A stretch of DNA of 64,000 nucleotides from Xanthomonas fragariae (GCF_017603965.1 NZ_CP071955.1:806001-870000), one strand, 5' to 3'; positions 19,430 through 29,198 are shown, counted from the stretch's first letter. The notes: generated from the letters alone by a model not told the origin. Made by a program: numbers and translations.

Positions 19430-20064
19430 CACTCTTCAAGGTGACTAAGCCAGAGAAGGTTGACGACCATGCGCGCCAGCGAAGTATTGCAGAAGTGCCT
19501 GCCCAACTCACTGTCCGGGATGCATGCGTTGCGCGAACGCGCGTTGCTGCATGCGGTTGAGGCGTTGTTGCACGGACGTGCGCGGCGCGCAGCCGGTAAT
19601 CGTCATCGACTGGAGCGATTTGAAGCCAGACAAATCGTGGTGTCTGCTGCGCGCAGTGGTGCCGGTGGGCGGCCGCACACTCACCTTGCTGGACATGCTG
19701 GTGCCAGGAAAGCAGCAGGGATCGCCTGGTGCAGAAAAACGCTTCTTGCAATAACTGAGGGCACTGGTTCCGGACGATGTTCGCCCGATCCTGGTCACTG
19801 ACGCCGGCTTCCGGACACCGTGGTTCCGCGCCGTATCGGCCATGGGCTGGTGTTGGGTTGGGCGACTGCGCGGGCGCCCGCAAGTCAAGCCGCAGAACGT
19901 GCCGGATGAGGCAGAGCGAATGGAGCGACAGCCGGAAACTGCACGTTTTGGCGTCCAATCGTGCCTGCGAGTTACCGCCGATGCAGGCCAATCGCAGCGA
20001 TCCACTCGATTGCCGGTTAGTGGTTTACGCCAAGACACGGCAAGGGCGCAAACAGTGCAATCGC
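19430..20064 (+). mobile_element. IS4-family transposase remnant
   Basis: An ATG at 19469 opens MRASEVLQKCLPNSLSGMHA and EALLHGR, a start typical of Xanthomonas IS4-type transposases. After an internal deletion the sequence resumes as RPVIVIDWSDLKPDKSWCLL (first catalytic Asp), VPVGGRTLTLLDMLVPGKQQ, an in-frame TAA at about 19752, then VRPILVTDAGFRTPWFRAV (second Asp) and ANRSDPLDCRLVVYAKTRQG. Several frameshifts make it inactive. Its right side abuts the truncated exporter gene, so this insertion probably removed the exporter's N-terminus. Confidence 0.75.
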
Positions 20065-21510
20065 GTGGTGTATCTGTCCTCCAGGCTGGGCCTGCAATGG
20101 ATGGGTAACGTGTTTGCCCACCTGATGAAGTTGCCGCTGGATTTTTTTGAAAAACGTCATTTGGGCGATGTCACGTCACGAATGCCGTCGGTGCAAACGA
20201 TCCAGCGCACGCTGACCATCAGTTTCGTGGAGTCGATCATTGATGGACTGATGGCCGTGGTGACATTGGGGCTGATGCTGATCTACAGCTGGAAGCTGGC
20301 ATTGATGACGCTGCTGGCGGTAACGCTGTATCTGATGATTCGTGCGGTCGCGTATCGTCCGGTACGCGACCGCACTGAGCAGCAACTCGTCGCCTTTGCC
20401 AAGCAGCAGACGCATCTATTGGAATCTCTGCGCGGTATGCAGAGCTTGAAAGTGGCCGGTGAAGAATCGCAGCGTCGCGCCACTTACGGCAATCTGCTTA
20501 ACGACACAGTCAATCAGGATGTAAGGTTGGCGCGGATGGGCCTTGGATTCAGCACAGCCAGCCAACTGGTCTTTGGCCTTGAACGTATTGCGGTGATCTG
20601 GATTGGAGCCAGATTGGCTTTGGACAACGTGTTTTCAGTCGGCATGCTTGTCGCTTATCTGGCTTACAAGGAGCAGTTTGCCGCGCGGGTGAGCGGGCTG
20701 ATCGACAAGTGGATCGAGTTCCGCATGCTACGCCTGCATGGTGAACGGTTGGCCGACATCGTGTTGACGCCGCCGGAAGACGATCACGCGCTGTCGGAGG
20801 CACTGCCACCGACCGAACCGCGTATCGAATTGGAAGGGCTATCGTTTCGTTACGCAGAGGGTGAGCCATGGGTGCTCAGGAAGTGCAGTTTTGGTATCGA
20901 AGTCGGCGAATAGGTGGCGATCATCGGCCCGTCTGGCTGTGGCAAGACCAACTTGTTGAAGCTGTTGCTTGGCCTGCTCCAGCCGACAGAAGGCGTCATT
21001 CGCATCGGTGGTCATGACCTGAATAAACTTGGCGTGCGCAACATGCGTGCCGTGGTGGGTGCGGTAATGCAGGACGACCAGTTATTTGCCGGCAGCATCG
21101 CCGACAACATCAGCTTCTTCGATCAGGACTTTGATCTTGAACGCATCGCGGCGGCCGCGCGGCTGGCCGCAGTGCACGAGGAGATCGTCGCGATGCCGAT
21201 GGGTTATCACGGATTGATCGGCGACATGGGCAGTTCGCTGTCTGGCGGCCAGAAGCAGCGGATCATGCTGGCGCGTGCGCTGTACCGTCAGCCAACGTTG
21301 TTGGTGCTGGATGAAGCGACCAGTCACCTCGACGTCATGCGCGAGCGGCTGGCCAACCACGCGGTGAAGCAACTGACGTTGACCAAGGTGATCGTGGCGC
21401 ACCGCCCGGAGACCATCGCCAGTGCCGACCGCGTGGTCGTGCTTGAGCAAGGTCGCGTTGTCCAGGAATTTCGGCCGCAGGCAGCTCCGGTGGAAATGGT
21501 TTCTGCGTGA
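20065..21510 (+). pseudogene. Truncated RaxB/CvaB-type peptidase ABC exporter
   Basis: The coding remains start at VVYLSSRLGLQWMGNVFAHL, inside the membrane domain; the N-terminal C39 peptidase and first helices are missing next to the IS4 remnant. The membrane domain is followed by a full nucleotide-binding domain: Walker A GPSGCGKTN, signature LSGGQKQR, Walker B LLVLDEATS, H-loop VIVAHR. A TAG at 20911-20913 interrupts it just before VAIIGPSG. The lower half (20914-21510) could be translated alone from a GTG but would lack the membrane domain. The family exports bacteriocin-like or RaxX-like peptides after GG-leader cleavage. No substrate peptide gene is visible. Confidence 0.8.
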
Positions 21511-21755
21511 TGTGTTGGCAATGGTCTCGGGCGTCTCTCGTAAAGTGTCCGGGCGCGGGTGGCTAACGTGGTTGAATTGGAAGACGCAAAATGAAGCCGA
21601 TGACCGGGTTCTGGAGCGCCGCGCTAGGCCCGTCTTATCGCTATCGGGCTGCGCGAGTAGCGACTGGGACACGGCGGGCGCATCCGGCGAGGCAGCCGCT
21701 CTTGCAACGTCTACCGCTGCTAGAATGCGGTCCGTTCTCTTTAGCGATTTACGCC

Positions 21756-21953
21756 ATGCGCCAGACCGCCACCGCGCCCGCCAATGCCCAAACGCGCTAC
21801 ACCGTGCACCGCGGCGATTTGCCGCTGAGCTGCCCGACGCCGCAGATGGCGCTGTGGAACTCGCATCCACGCGTCTACCTGCCGATCGAAGACGAGCCCA
21901 ACTGCGAAGCCAAGTGCCCGTATTGCGGCGCGCTGTTCGTGCTCGCCGACTGA
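21756..21953 (+). CDS. Small zinc-finger protein (zf-CHCC family)
   Basis: 65 residues: MRQTATAPANAQTRYTVHRG, then DLPLSCPTPQMALWNSHPRV and CPYCGALFVL. The Cys-...-His-...-Cys-x2-Cys spacing matches the zf-CHCC family, bacterial relatives of the NDUFS6 subunit. ATG 21756 starts the conserved part; earlier in-frame codons encode a non-conserved basic stretch. It ends 10 bases before the glycosyltransferase gene, so it may be the first gene of that LPS unit. Confidence 0.8.
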   Translation: MRQTATAPANAQTRYTVHRGDLPLSCPTPQMALWNSHPRVYLPIEDEPNCEAKCPYCGALFVLAD

Positions 21954-21963
21954 TCTTCGCCGG

Positions 21964-23076
21964 ATGCACCGCCTGACCGTGGTGCAACTGCTGCCGGCGC
22001 TGCAGTCCGGCGGCGTGGAGCGCTCCACCCTGGAAATCGCCGCCGCGCTGGCGCGTTCCGGCCACCGCGCCGTAGTCGTGTCGGCGGGCGGTCGTCTGGT
22101 CCAGCCGCTGCTGGAGGTGGGCGGTGAGCATCTCACTGTAGAGATCGGCCGCAAGTCGCTGCTGACACTACGTCATGTGGTGAGCCTGCGCAGGCTCTTT
22201 GCCGAACTCGGTGCCGACATCGTGCATGCGCGCTCGCGCCTTCCCGCCTGGCTGGGGTGGTACGCGCTGCGTGGCATGCCGCAAGCCACGCGGCCGCGCT
22301 TTGTCACCACCGTGCATGGGCTCAATTCGCCCAGCCGCTACAGCGCGGTGATGACATATGGCGAGCGGGTCATTTGCGTCTCGCAGACCGTGCGCCAGTA
22401 CGTTTGCATGCACTATCCGCAGATCGACACTGCGCGCTTGCGCACCATTGCGCGCGGTGTCGACACCGCGCAGTTTCCGCGTCGGTCGCATCCTGATCGC
22501 CGCGCGCGCAAATGGGCGCACAGCCTGCTGCCAGGCTTGCCCGCCGACGCGCCATTGTTGTTGCTGCCCGGTCGCGGCACACGACTGAAAGGCCATGCCG
22601 ACGGTCTGCAACTGCTCGCCGGCCTACGTGCCGCCGGGGTGCCTGCCTGGCTGTGGCTGCCGGGCGCACGCGAGCCGGGACGCGAAGCCTACGTGCGCGA
22701 ACTGGAGGCCGAGGCCGCCAGGCTGGACGTGGCTGACGCCGTTGCCTTCACTGAGCCCACCGCGCGCATCGCCGAGGCCTACGCCGCCAGCGATCTGGTG
22801 CTGCAGCTGTCGCGCAAACCGGAAGCCTTCGGTCGTACCGTGGTCGAGGCCTTGTCGGTGGGCCGACCGGTGCTGGGCTGGGCGCATGGCGGGGTCGGCG
22901 AACTGCTGGCCGCGCTGCAGCCCAGTGGTGCGGTTCCCGCTTTCGATGCGCAGGCCTTGCGCAGGCAAGCGCTCCATCTGTTGCAGCAGGCGCCCACACC
23001 GCCCGCCGTGCGCGGTTACACGTTGCAGGCCATGCAATCGGCCACCCTGAAGGTCTATGACGAACTCCACCGCTGA
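21964..23076 (+). CDS. Glycosyltransferase family 4 (LPS core type)
   Basis: 370-residue GT-B enzyme. The N-terminal acceptor half has LLPALQSGGVERSTLEIAAAL and DIVHARSRLPAW. The nucleotide-sugar half has LLLPGRGTRLKGHADGLQLL, the EAFGRTVVEALSVGRPVLGW donor motif (E-x7-E type, with KPEAFGRTVVEA), and GVGELL. The donor and acceptor sugars cannot be read from sequence. It overlaps the O-antigen ligase gene by 20 bases, is followed by lipid A and Kdo enzymes, and so most likely acts in LPS outer core assembly at the inner membrane. Confidence 0.85.
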   Translation: MHRLTVVQLLPALQSGGVERSTLEIAAALARSGHRAVVVSAGGRLVQPLLEVGGEHLTVEIGRKSLLTLRHVVSLRRLFAELGADIVHARSRLPAWLGWYALRGMPQATRPRFVTTVHGLNSPSRYSAVMTYGERVICVSQTVRQYVCMHYPQIDTARLRTIARGVDTAQFPRRSHPDRRARKWAHSLLPGLPADAPLLLLPGRGTRLKGHADGLQLLAGLRAAGVPAWLWLPGAREPGREAYVRELEAEAARLDVADAVAFTEPTARIAEAYAASDLVLQLSRKPEAFGRTVVEALSVGRPVLGWAHGGVGELLAALQPSGAVPAFDAQALRRQALHLLQQAPTPPAVRGYTLQAMQSATLKVYDELHR

Positions 23077-24391
23077 GGCCATTACGCACGCGCCCGTGTT
23101 GACGCCCGACGCAGGTCGCTGGGCACCGCTATGGGTGATCCTGTTCGTGGCGCTGTGGCCCACGCCCGGGCTTGCCGAGGCGGTGTTGTCGCTAGGTGCG
23201 GTATTTGCGGCGTATCGCTTGCTGGACGCGCGCTTTCGCGGCGGCACGCGGTTGCTCAGTGGCGCGGCCTGGGCGCTGACCAGCTTGTTGTTCTTCGCGT
23301 ATTGGTTGCCGCAAATGCTGTCGGCGTTCGATGCGATGGACGTGGGGGTGGCGCTGCGCAAGTTGGCCACCGATCTGCGCTATCTGCCTTTCATGTGGTT
23401 GTGCGCGATTGCGGTGGCCAACGCGCAGCGGCGCCGTCGCACCTTCACCGGCTTGGCAGTGATCGGTGGGGTGTGGACGCTGGACGCATTGCTGCAGGCC
23501 GCATTCGGTACCAGCGCGTTGTTCTTCGGCATGGATCAAATCAAACAACTGATCAGCGGCCACAGCCTGTGCACGGCGCAAGAGCTGGCCTTGGTCGATC
23601 GCCTCAGCGGCGCATTGGGCCCGTGCAATCTCAAATTCGGGCAGACCCTGGCCAGCCTGTCGCCGTTCCTCTTGCTGGCACTCGGACGACGCAATGCCTG
23701 GGCCTGGGCAGGCGCTGCGGCTGCAGTCGGCGTGGTGTTGGTGCTGGCCGGTTCGCGTGCGTCCTGGATCACCTACGGCGTGATCATGCTGCTGTCCGGT
23801 TGGCAGCTACTGGGCGGCCGTCGTTTGCTTGCCGTTGCGGTGGTCGGTGCGCTATTGGCAGGCGGGGTGGTGGCCGTGGCGCCCCAGGCACGCGAGCGGA
23901 TTCAGCGCACCATGCTGGCTTTCCGCAATGGCGAACAAGGCGTCGACCAAGCCTTGTCCGGACGCGCACAGATCTGGGGCGCGGCGCTGTGCATGATCCG
24001 TGGGCACCCGCTCAACGGCGTGGGCGCGCGCGGGTTCCGTCAGGCGTATCCGGCTTGCAATCCGGCACCCGAACAGGCGCCGGCGTGGGGCGATGGGCCT
24101 GCCTTCCATGCGCATCAGATCGTGCTGGAAATTCTGGCCGAAACCGGCGTGATCGGTTTGCTGCTGTGGCTTGCCGGTGCGGCGCAGGCATGGCGCGCAT
24201 GGCGTTATTCCAGTCTGGCGGCACGCGAGCAGGCGCGGCCGGCGATGATCGCGCTGGTGGCAACGGTCTTCCCGCTCAACACGCACCTGGCGTTCTATTC
24301 CAGCTTCTGGGGTGGCCTGAGCCTGATGCTGGCCGGGTTGTACGCTGGCGCCTTGCTCAACGACGATGCGGATCAACCGCCGCCGCGGTAA
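23057..24391 (+). CDS. O-antigen ligase / Wzy_C family membrane protein
   Basis: 444 residues, almost wholly hydrophobic with about ten TM helices. The large periplasmic loop typical of WaaL/Wzy_C lies around residues 280-350 and holds the GRAQIWGAALCMIRGHPLNGVGARG motif region, with the conserved G-x2-H-P-x2-G-x-G pattern. The loop ends in FHAHQIVLEILAETGVIGLL (catalytic-loop His). It attaches O-polysaccharide to lipid A-core, or polymerises a glycan, at the periplasmic face. Overlap with the upstream glycosyltransferase indicates coupled translation. A MITE follows within 10 bases of the stop. Confidence 0.82.
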   Translation: MTNSTAEAITHAPVLTPDAGRWAPLWVILFVALWPTPGLAEAVLSLGAVFAAYRLLDARFRGGTRLLSGAAWALTSLLFFAYWLPQMLSAFDAMDVGVALRKLATDLRYLPFMWLCAIAVANAQRRRRTFTGLAVIGGVWTLDALLQAAFGTSALFFGMDQIKQLISGHSLCTAQELALVDRLSGALGPCNLKFGQTLASLSPFLLLALGRRNAWAWAGAAAAVGVVLVLAGSRASWITYGVIMLLSGWQLLGGRRLLAVAVVGALLAGGVVAVAPQARERIQRTMLAFRNGEQGVDQALSGRAQIWGAALCMIRGHPLNGVGARGFRQAYPACNPAPEQAPAWGDGPAFHAHQIVLEILAETGVIGLLLWLAGAAQAWRAWRYSSLAAREQARPAMIALVATVFPLNTHLAFYSSFWGGLSLMLAGLYAGALLNDDADQPPPR

Positions 24392-24398
24392 TGTCTAA

Positions 24399-24541
24399 GA
24401 GCGGCTAAAAAAACGACTGCGCTCACCGCCAGGCGGGCACGACCGGTGCTCGGAATCGGCATGTCCACGCGTACACTCCGGTTTCTCCGCGCCGTCCGCA
24501 CCCACCTGACGACTGTGCTCGCTACGTGTTGTTAGCCGCTC
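24399..24541 (+). mobile_element. MITE copy 2 (143 bp, TAA target duplication)
   Basis: Flanked by TAA at 24396-24398 and 24542-24544. The left end has one substitution (GCTAAAAAAACG) and the right end one (ACGTGTTGTTAG). It sits between the convergent O-antigen ligase and lpxL genes, where its hairpin could also serve as a terminator. Confidence 0.8.
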
Positions 24542-24590
24542 TAAAGCGACGCTGCGCATGCGCGCGTCGCATGCATCCGATGAACCGCAA

Positions 24591-25511
24591 TCACCGATAG
24601 AAATCGCTACGCCCGCCCGGCTGGCGTTTGAAGCGCCGATGGATCCACAAGTATTGGTCCGGTGCCTCGCGCACCATGTCCTCGATCACCGCATTGACCT
24701 GCGCGGTATCGGCGATGACATCGTCGGATGGAATGTCTGTCAGTGGCGGCGCGATCTTGAGGATGTAGCGGCTACCTTCGCGACGATGGAAGTACGGCAC
24801 CACTGCGCAACCGGTCAGGCGCGCCAGCTGATGCGTGGCGGTGATGGTGGAGGCCGGGTGTCCGAAAAACGGTACGAACACGGTGTCCTTGCCGCGCATG
24901 TCTTGATCCGGCGCGTACCACAGAAAACCGCCGCGCTTGAGATGCTTGATGGTGGCGCGCAGATCTTCGTTGGCGAACATGTGCGTGGCGTAGCGCAGCC
25001 GTCCGCGCTTGACCGCCCATTCAAACACCGGATTTCGGTGCTTGCGGTACATGCCGGCCAGCGGCACGTGATCGCACAGCAGCCGCCCACCCATTTCCAA
25101 CGTCATGAAGTGGCCGGACACCAGCAACACACCGCGCTTTTGTTCCTGCAGACGCTGCAGATGTTCCAGGCCGTCGATCTGGACGCCGGGGCGAATGGCA
25201 TCGATGCTGCCCCACCAGGCGCGCGCGAATTCGAACAGGCCCACGCCCAGCGCATCGAAACTATCGCGCAACAGCCGCGCTCGCCATGCATCGTCCTGTT
25301 CGGGGAAACACAGCTTGAGGTTGACCTCGGCAGCACGTCGACGCGTGCCCGACAGACGCATCGCGATCCAGCCGGCACCACGGCCCAGCGCGCGCTGCAG
25401 CATCCAGGGCAGGTGTCCAGCCAGCACCATCACGGCAAGGCCCAGATAGATCGGCCAGTACTTTGGGTTGCGCAGGGAAGGGCGGACGGCGACGTTAGCG
25501 GATTCGGACAT
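24591..25511 (-). CDS. lpxL: Lipid A acyltransferase (LpxL/HtrB family)
   Basis: 306 residues. Transfers a secondary acyl chain to Kdo-lipid A (or lipid IVA) at the inner membrane. An N-terminal anchor (IYLGLAVMVLAGHLPWML) precedes the catalytic HX4E motif in LLVSGHFMTLEMGG near residue 135. The family blocks MYRKHRNPVFEWAVKRGR, LWYAPDQDM and VPFFGHPASTITA follow. The C-terminus, YLWIHRRFKRQP, is typical. It is divergent from waaA across 134 bp, which fits a shared lipid A/Kdo control region. Which acyl chain it transfers (LpxL or LpxM role) is not decided by sequence. Confidence 0.88.
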   Translation of the reverse strand: MSESANVAVRPSLRNPKYWPIYLGLAVMVLAGHLPWMLQRALGRGAGWIAMRLSGTRRRAAEVNLKLCFPEQDDAWRARLLRDSFDALGVGLFEFARAWWGSIDAIRPGVQIDGLEHLQRLQEQKRGVLLVSGHFMTLEMGGRLLCDHVPLAGMYRKHRNPVFEWAVKRGRLRYATHMFANEDLRATIKHLKRGGFLWYAPDQDMRGKDTVFVPFFGHPASTITATHQLARLTGCAVVPYFHRREGSRYILKIAPPLTDIPSDDVIADTAQVNAVIEDMVREAPDQYLWIHRRFKRQPGGRSDFYR

Positions 25512-25645
25512 GTGCCAATTCTAGAGCGTGTTCTGCCTTTTAAGATGAGATGCGTCGGCCGTACATGGCATGACACGCTCAAGGGATCGCACGCATCGGG
25601 CAGCGTGCACATGCGCACGCACGGACGCTCCCGTATCCTGCAACG

Positions 25646-26962
25646 ATGCGGAAAGACCCGATCGAATGGCTGTTGCGCGGGCTGTACTCGGCGCTGTTGT
25701 ACCTGCTGCTGCCGGTAACGGTGTACCACTTGGTATGGCGTGGTTTTCGTGTGCGCGAATACTTCAATCGCTGGAACGAGCGCTATGCGTCGTACACGCA
25801 TGCCTGCGGTCGCCCACGCGTGTGGGTGCATGCGGTGTCGGTGGGCGAGGTCAACGCCGCTGCGCCGCTGGTCAATGCGTTGCGTGCGCAGCGCCCGGAT
25901 ATCCGCTGGGTCATCACCACCATCACCCCGACCGGCTCCGAGCGGGTGCGTGCGGTCTGGGGCGATGCGGTGGACCATGTGTATCTGCCATACGACGTGC
26001 CCGGCAGCGTGGGCCGGTTCCTGGAGCATTTCCGCCCGCGCCTGGCACTGATCCTGGAAACCGAGCTGTGGCCGAATATGCTGTTCGGGTGCCGCGACCG
26101 GCAGATTCCGGTGTACATCCTCAACGCGCGCTTGTCGGCGCGTTCGCTGCGCGGCTATCGCCTGTTGGCACCGCTGATCAGCCGCGCGCTGCGCACAGTC
26201 ACCTGTGTGGCGGCGCAGTCGCACGACGATGCCGAACGTTTCATTACCCTCGGCGCGCGGCCGGATCAAGTGATCGCGCTGGGCAATCTCAAGTTCGATA
26301 TCGCAGCGCCTGTGCAGTTGCAGGCCGTGGTCAAGCAGTTCCGTAGGCAGGTGCCGGCCACGCGCCCGGTGTGGATCGCGGCCAGTACGCATGAAGGCGA
26401 AGAGGTCGCGGTCGCCGACATCCACGCACGCTTGCTGCTGCAGTTTCCGGAGTTATTGTTGTTGTGGGCGCCGCGCCACCCCGAGCGCTTTCCCAAGGTC
26501 GAGGCGCTGGCACGCGAGCGCGGTTGGAGCGTGTCCACGCGCAAGGCCCGGCAATGGCCGCAGGCACGCGACAACGTGTTCGTCATCGACACGCTGGGCG
26601 AGCTTATGAGTTTCTACGCCTGTGGGCAGGTCGCCTTCGTCGGCGGCAGCCTGCAGCCGATCGGCGGGCACAATCTGCTGGAGCCGGCTGCGGTCGGCAC
26701 TCCGGCGGTCACCGGCCCGCATCTGCATAATTTTTCGGAGATTTCGCGGCGCATGCGCGAGGCCGATGCGGTCGCCATCTGCGAGAACGCCGATTGCGTG
26801 TATCAGGATCTTGCACGCCTGCTCGGCGACCAGGCGCGGCGCGAGACGATGGCAGCCAATGGGTTGGCGCTGGTCGCCAACGGCAAGGGCGCGGTGGCGC
26901 GCACGCTGATGCAGATTGCGCCGGATCTACCGCCAGTGGTGAGTGATGGTACGGCGCTTTGA
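25646..26962 (+). CDS. waaA: 3-deoxy-D-manno-octulosonic acid transferase
   Basis: 438 residues. Adds Kdo to lipid IVA from CMP-Kdo. The N-terminal membrane anchor (LYSALLYLLLPVTVYHLVW) is followed by the Kdo-transferase N-domain. Its conserved features are VWVHAVSVGEVNAAAPLV with the catalytic Glu, TTITPTGSERVRA, YLPYDVPGSVGRFL and LILETELWPNML. The C-domain has WIAASTHEGEE, LLWAPRHPERF, FVGGSLQPIGGHNLLEPAA and TGPHLHNF. The motifs are complete. It pairs with the divergent acyltransferase gene, whose product acts on Kdo2-lipid IVA. Confidence 0.95.
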   Translation: MRKDPIEWLLRGLYSALLYLLLPVTVYHLVWRGFRVREYFNRWNERYASYTHACGRPRVWVHAVSVGEVNAAAPLVNALRAQRPDIRWVITTITPTGSERVRAVWGDAVDHVYLPYDVPGSVGRFLEHFRPRLALILETELWPNMLFGCRDRQIPVYILNARLSARSLRGYRLLAPLISRALRTVTCVAAQSHDDAERFITLGARPDQVIALGNLKFDIAAPVQLQAVVKQFRRQVPATRPVWIAASTHEGEEVAVADIHARLLLQFPELLLLWAPRHPERFPKVEALARERGWSVSTRKARQWPQARDNVFVIDTLGELMSFYACGQVAFVGGSLQPIGGHNLLEPAAVGTPAVTGPHLHNFSEISRRMREADAVAICENADCVYQDLARLLGDQARRETMAANGLALVANGKGAVARTLMQIAPDLPPVVSDGTAL

Positions 26963-27134
26963 AAGGCGCGCGTGCTTGCTGCACCGGTGAATTAGAGCTT
27001 GTCGCAGTCGTGCTAACGCACGTCATCAAGTCGCTTTAGTTCTGGCCGTCATCGCAGCTATCGCACGTAGCCACATACACGCGTTTGCATCACGCCCAAA
27101 AATGGCGTTCCCAAGCCCGCTTTTTTGCGTTACC

Positions 27135-27146
27135 TGTTAGCCACTC
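27135..27146 (+). repeat. MITE right-end relic next to the tolC stop
   Basis: TGTTAGCCACTC followed by TTA matches the right end plus target repeat of MITE copy 7 exactly over 15 bases. The TTA is also the complement of the tolC stop codon. No left end is nearby, so this is either a relic or coincidence. Confidence 0.35.
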
Positions 27147-28520
27147 TTACTGCAGCGAACCACTGCCCTGCAGCTTGGACTCTGCATCCTGCGACAGTAG
27201 GCGGTTGACATCCTGCAGGTCAGTGATGTCGAGCTTGCCGATGGCTTGGCCCAACAGCAGACGGTTCTGCAGGAAGTTGTAGCGCGACTGAGCATAGTTC
27301 AGCTGCGCCTGGAACAGCGTGCGCTGGTTCTGCACCACGTCCAGCACGGTGCGCGTGCCGACTTCCAAACCGACCTGAGAGGCGTCGTATGCAGCCTGCG
27401 CGGAGACCACTGCCAGACGGCGGGCTTCCACTTCGCTGATGCCGGCCACCACGGTCTGATAGGCGTTGCGTGTGTTGCGATCCAGCGCGCGCTTCTGCTG
27501 TTCGTAAGTGTCCTGCTGGATATCGCGCTGCGAGAGCGCCTGACGCACCGCCGACTGCGTTGCGCCGCCAGCGAAAATCGGGATCGACACGGTGACACCG
27601 ATCGCGTCGGTGTCGACGTTACGGCCCTGGGCAGTAATTACGCTGTTCTCGGCAGCTGACGTGCCCCAGCTATTGCTACGTCCCATGCTGCCGGTCAGGC
27701 TGACCGTTGGTAAATGACCTGCGCGTGCTGCCGTGATGCTGGCTTCGGCGGCGCTGACCTGTAGTTGCTGTGCCCTCAATGCCGGGTTGTCGGCGATGGC
27801 AGTGGCCACCAGTTGATCGACATTGCTGTAAGCGGCAGGCACTTGCGGGCGGAACTCTTCGGGCAATGCACGCAGGCCGACAACCGGCTGGCCTGTGAGC
27901 TCGGTCAGCGCCTGATAATAATCCTTCAGCGTATTGCGGGCAGTGATGGTGTCGGCACGTGCCTGGTCATACTGGGCACGCGCTTCGTGTACGTCCGTGA
28001 TCGGGGCCAGCCCTACTTCCAGGCGCTTGTCCGCATAGTCGAACTGCTTTTTGGCCGCTGCCTCGTTGGTCTCCGCGGCGGCGAGCGATTCGATGCCCAC
28101 CAGCACCTGGAAATACGCTGCCGACGTACGAGTGATCAGATCATTATTTGCCGACGCCAGCGTGAACTCGGCTGCTTTGGCTATTTCGCGTTGGGCGCGC
28201 AGGTTGGAGAACTGGGTCCAGTTGAAGATCGTTTGTGAGCCCTGGATCTGACTGGAACGCGACGAGGTCGTAGCGCGACCATCCTGACCCTCGATTTCGC
28301 GGTGCGATTTGCTGTAGTCGTAAGCGCCGTTGAGCTGCGGCAACAATGCCGCACGCGCCTGCACTTGACCTTCCCGATTCACCAGGCGTGTGGACTCGGC
28401 TACTGCCAGCTGCGGATCGCCGTTGCGGGCCATTTCGTAGACTTGCAGCAGGTCGGTGGCCTGCGCAGCCATCGGAGACAGGGCGGTGGCCATGGCCAGA
28501 ACGAGAAATCGGTGGATCAT
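27147..28520 (-). CDS. tolC: TolC-family outer membrane efflux protein
   Basis: 457 residues with a signal peptide (FLVLAMATALSPMAAQA). The mature part is two structural repeats of coiled-coil alpha-barrel: DLLQVYEMARNGDPQLAVAE and LVATAIADNPALRAQQLQV start the two halves. Outer membrane strand regions follow helices such as TSAAYFQVLVGIESLAAAE and NRTLFQAQLNYAQSRYN-type sequence (NQRTLFQAQLNYAQSRYNFL). The trimer forms the exit duct for RND and type I systems. It lies 21 bases after an isoaspartyl methyltransferase gene on the same strand and is probably co-transcribed; a TetR repressor is encoded just upstream of both. Confidence 0.92.
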   Translation of the reverse strand: MIHRFLVLAMATALSPMAAQATDLLQVYEMARNGDPQLAVAESTRLVNREGQVQARAALLPQLNGAYDYSKSHREIEGQDGRATTSSRSSQIQGSQTIFNWTQFSNLRAQREIAKAAEFTLASANNDLITRTSAAYFQVLVGIESLAAAETNEAAAKKQFDYADKRLEVGLAPITDVHEARAQYDQARADTITARNTLKDYYQALTELTGQPVVGLRALPEEFRPQVPAAYSNVDQLVATAIADNPALRAQQLQVSAAEASITAARAGHLPTVSLTGSMGRSNSWGTSAAENSVITAQGRNVDTDAIGVTVSIPIFAGGATQSAVRQALSQRDIQQDTYEQQKRALDRNTRNAYQTVVAGISEVEARRLAVVSAQAAYDASQVGLEVGTRTVLDVVQNQRTLFQAQLNYAQSRYNFLQNRLLLGQAIGKLDITDLQDVNRLLSQDAESKLQGSGSLQ

Positions 28521-28541
28521 CGTGGAAGCTTCCCTTGGAAA

Positions 28542-29198
28542 TCAGAATTGGAATCGGGGTGTCGGTGCGGCGCCCTGAAGATAGGCGAGGTCGGTTTCGA
28601 ACAACGATCCGATGCGCGGGGCGTTGACGTCGCCACGCACCAGCACTGCTTCCATCGCCGGTTCGTGACCGCGCACGACAAACAGCCGACCGTTCGGGCG
28701 CAACCACTGCAGCCACTGGATCGGCAGCGCATCGACCGCGCCGGTCACGCAGATGGCATCGAAACGACGCTCGCTCTGCCAGCCGAACACATCGGCGATT
28801 TCGACACGCACGTTGCTGCCTAGACCGGTGCTGTCCAGATTGGCGCGCGCGGCTGCAACCAGGGCCGGGTCGATCTCCAGGCTCACCACTTCGCGGGCGA
28901 GCGCGGCCAGACAGACCGTGGCAAATCCGCTACCGGTGCCGACCTCAAGCACGTCCTCGCCCGGCTGCAGATCCAGCGCCTGCAGCATGCGGCCTTCGAC
29001 CACCGGCTTCATCATCTTTTGCCCGGCCGACAGCGGGATTTCCACATCGACATAGGCCAGCGTCTTGTAGGACTCCGGCACGAAAGCTTCGCGCGGCATG
29101 CGCGCCAGCACGTCGAGCACGCGCAGATCCAGCACGTCCCACGGCCGGATCTGCTGTTCGACCATCTTTTCGCGGGCTTGGGAGAAATCGATCGTCAT
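28542..29198 (-). CDS. Protein-L-isoaspartate O-methyltransferase family protein
   Basis: 218 residues. The family methylates isoaspartyl side chains for repair of aged proteins. Visible: PREAFVPESYKTLAYVDVEI in the N-terminal block, MMKPVVEGRMLQALDLQPGE, SAM motif I EDVLEVGTGSGFATVCLAAL, and SLEIDP. ATG 29198 (MTIDFSQAREKMVEQQIRPW) matches the usual start of this group; an upstream ATG adds five residues. The substrate-site Ser/Thr pattern (AGQKMMKP instead of the canonical GHGQTISQP) differs from true Pcm. This is therefore a paralogous subgroup that may not repair isoaspartate. It forms a unit with tolC. Confidence 0.8.
   Translation of the reverse strand: MTIDFSQAREKMVEQQIRPWDVLDLRVLDVLARMPREAFVPESYKTLAYVDVEIPLSAGQKMMKPVVEGRMLQALDLQPGEDVLEVGTGSGFATVCLAALAREVVSLEIDPALVAAARANLDSTGLGSNVRVEIADVFGWQSERRFDAICVTGAVDALPIQWLQWLRPNGRLFVVRGHEPAMEAVLVRGDVNAPRIGSLFETDLAYLQGAAPTPRFQF

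Noticed and set aside
27095..27135. tolC terminator in the waaA-tolC gap
   Set aside because: Runs of A/T are present, but no stem longer than 5 bp could be paired with a following T-run.
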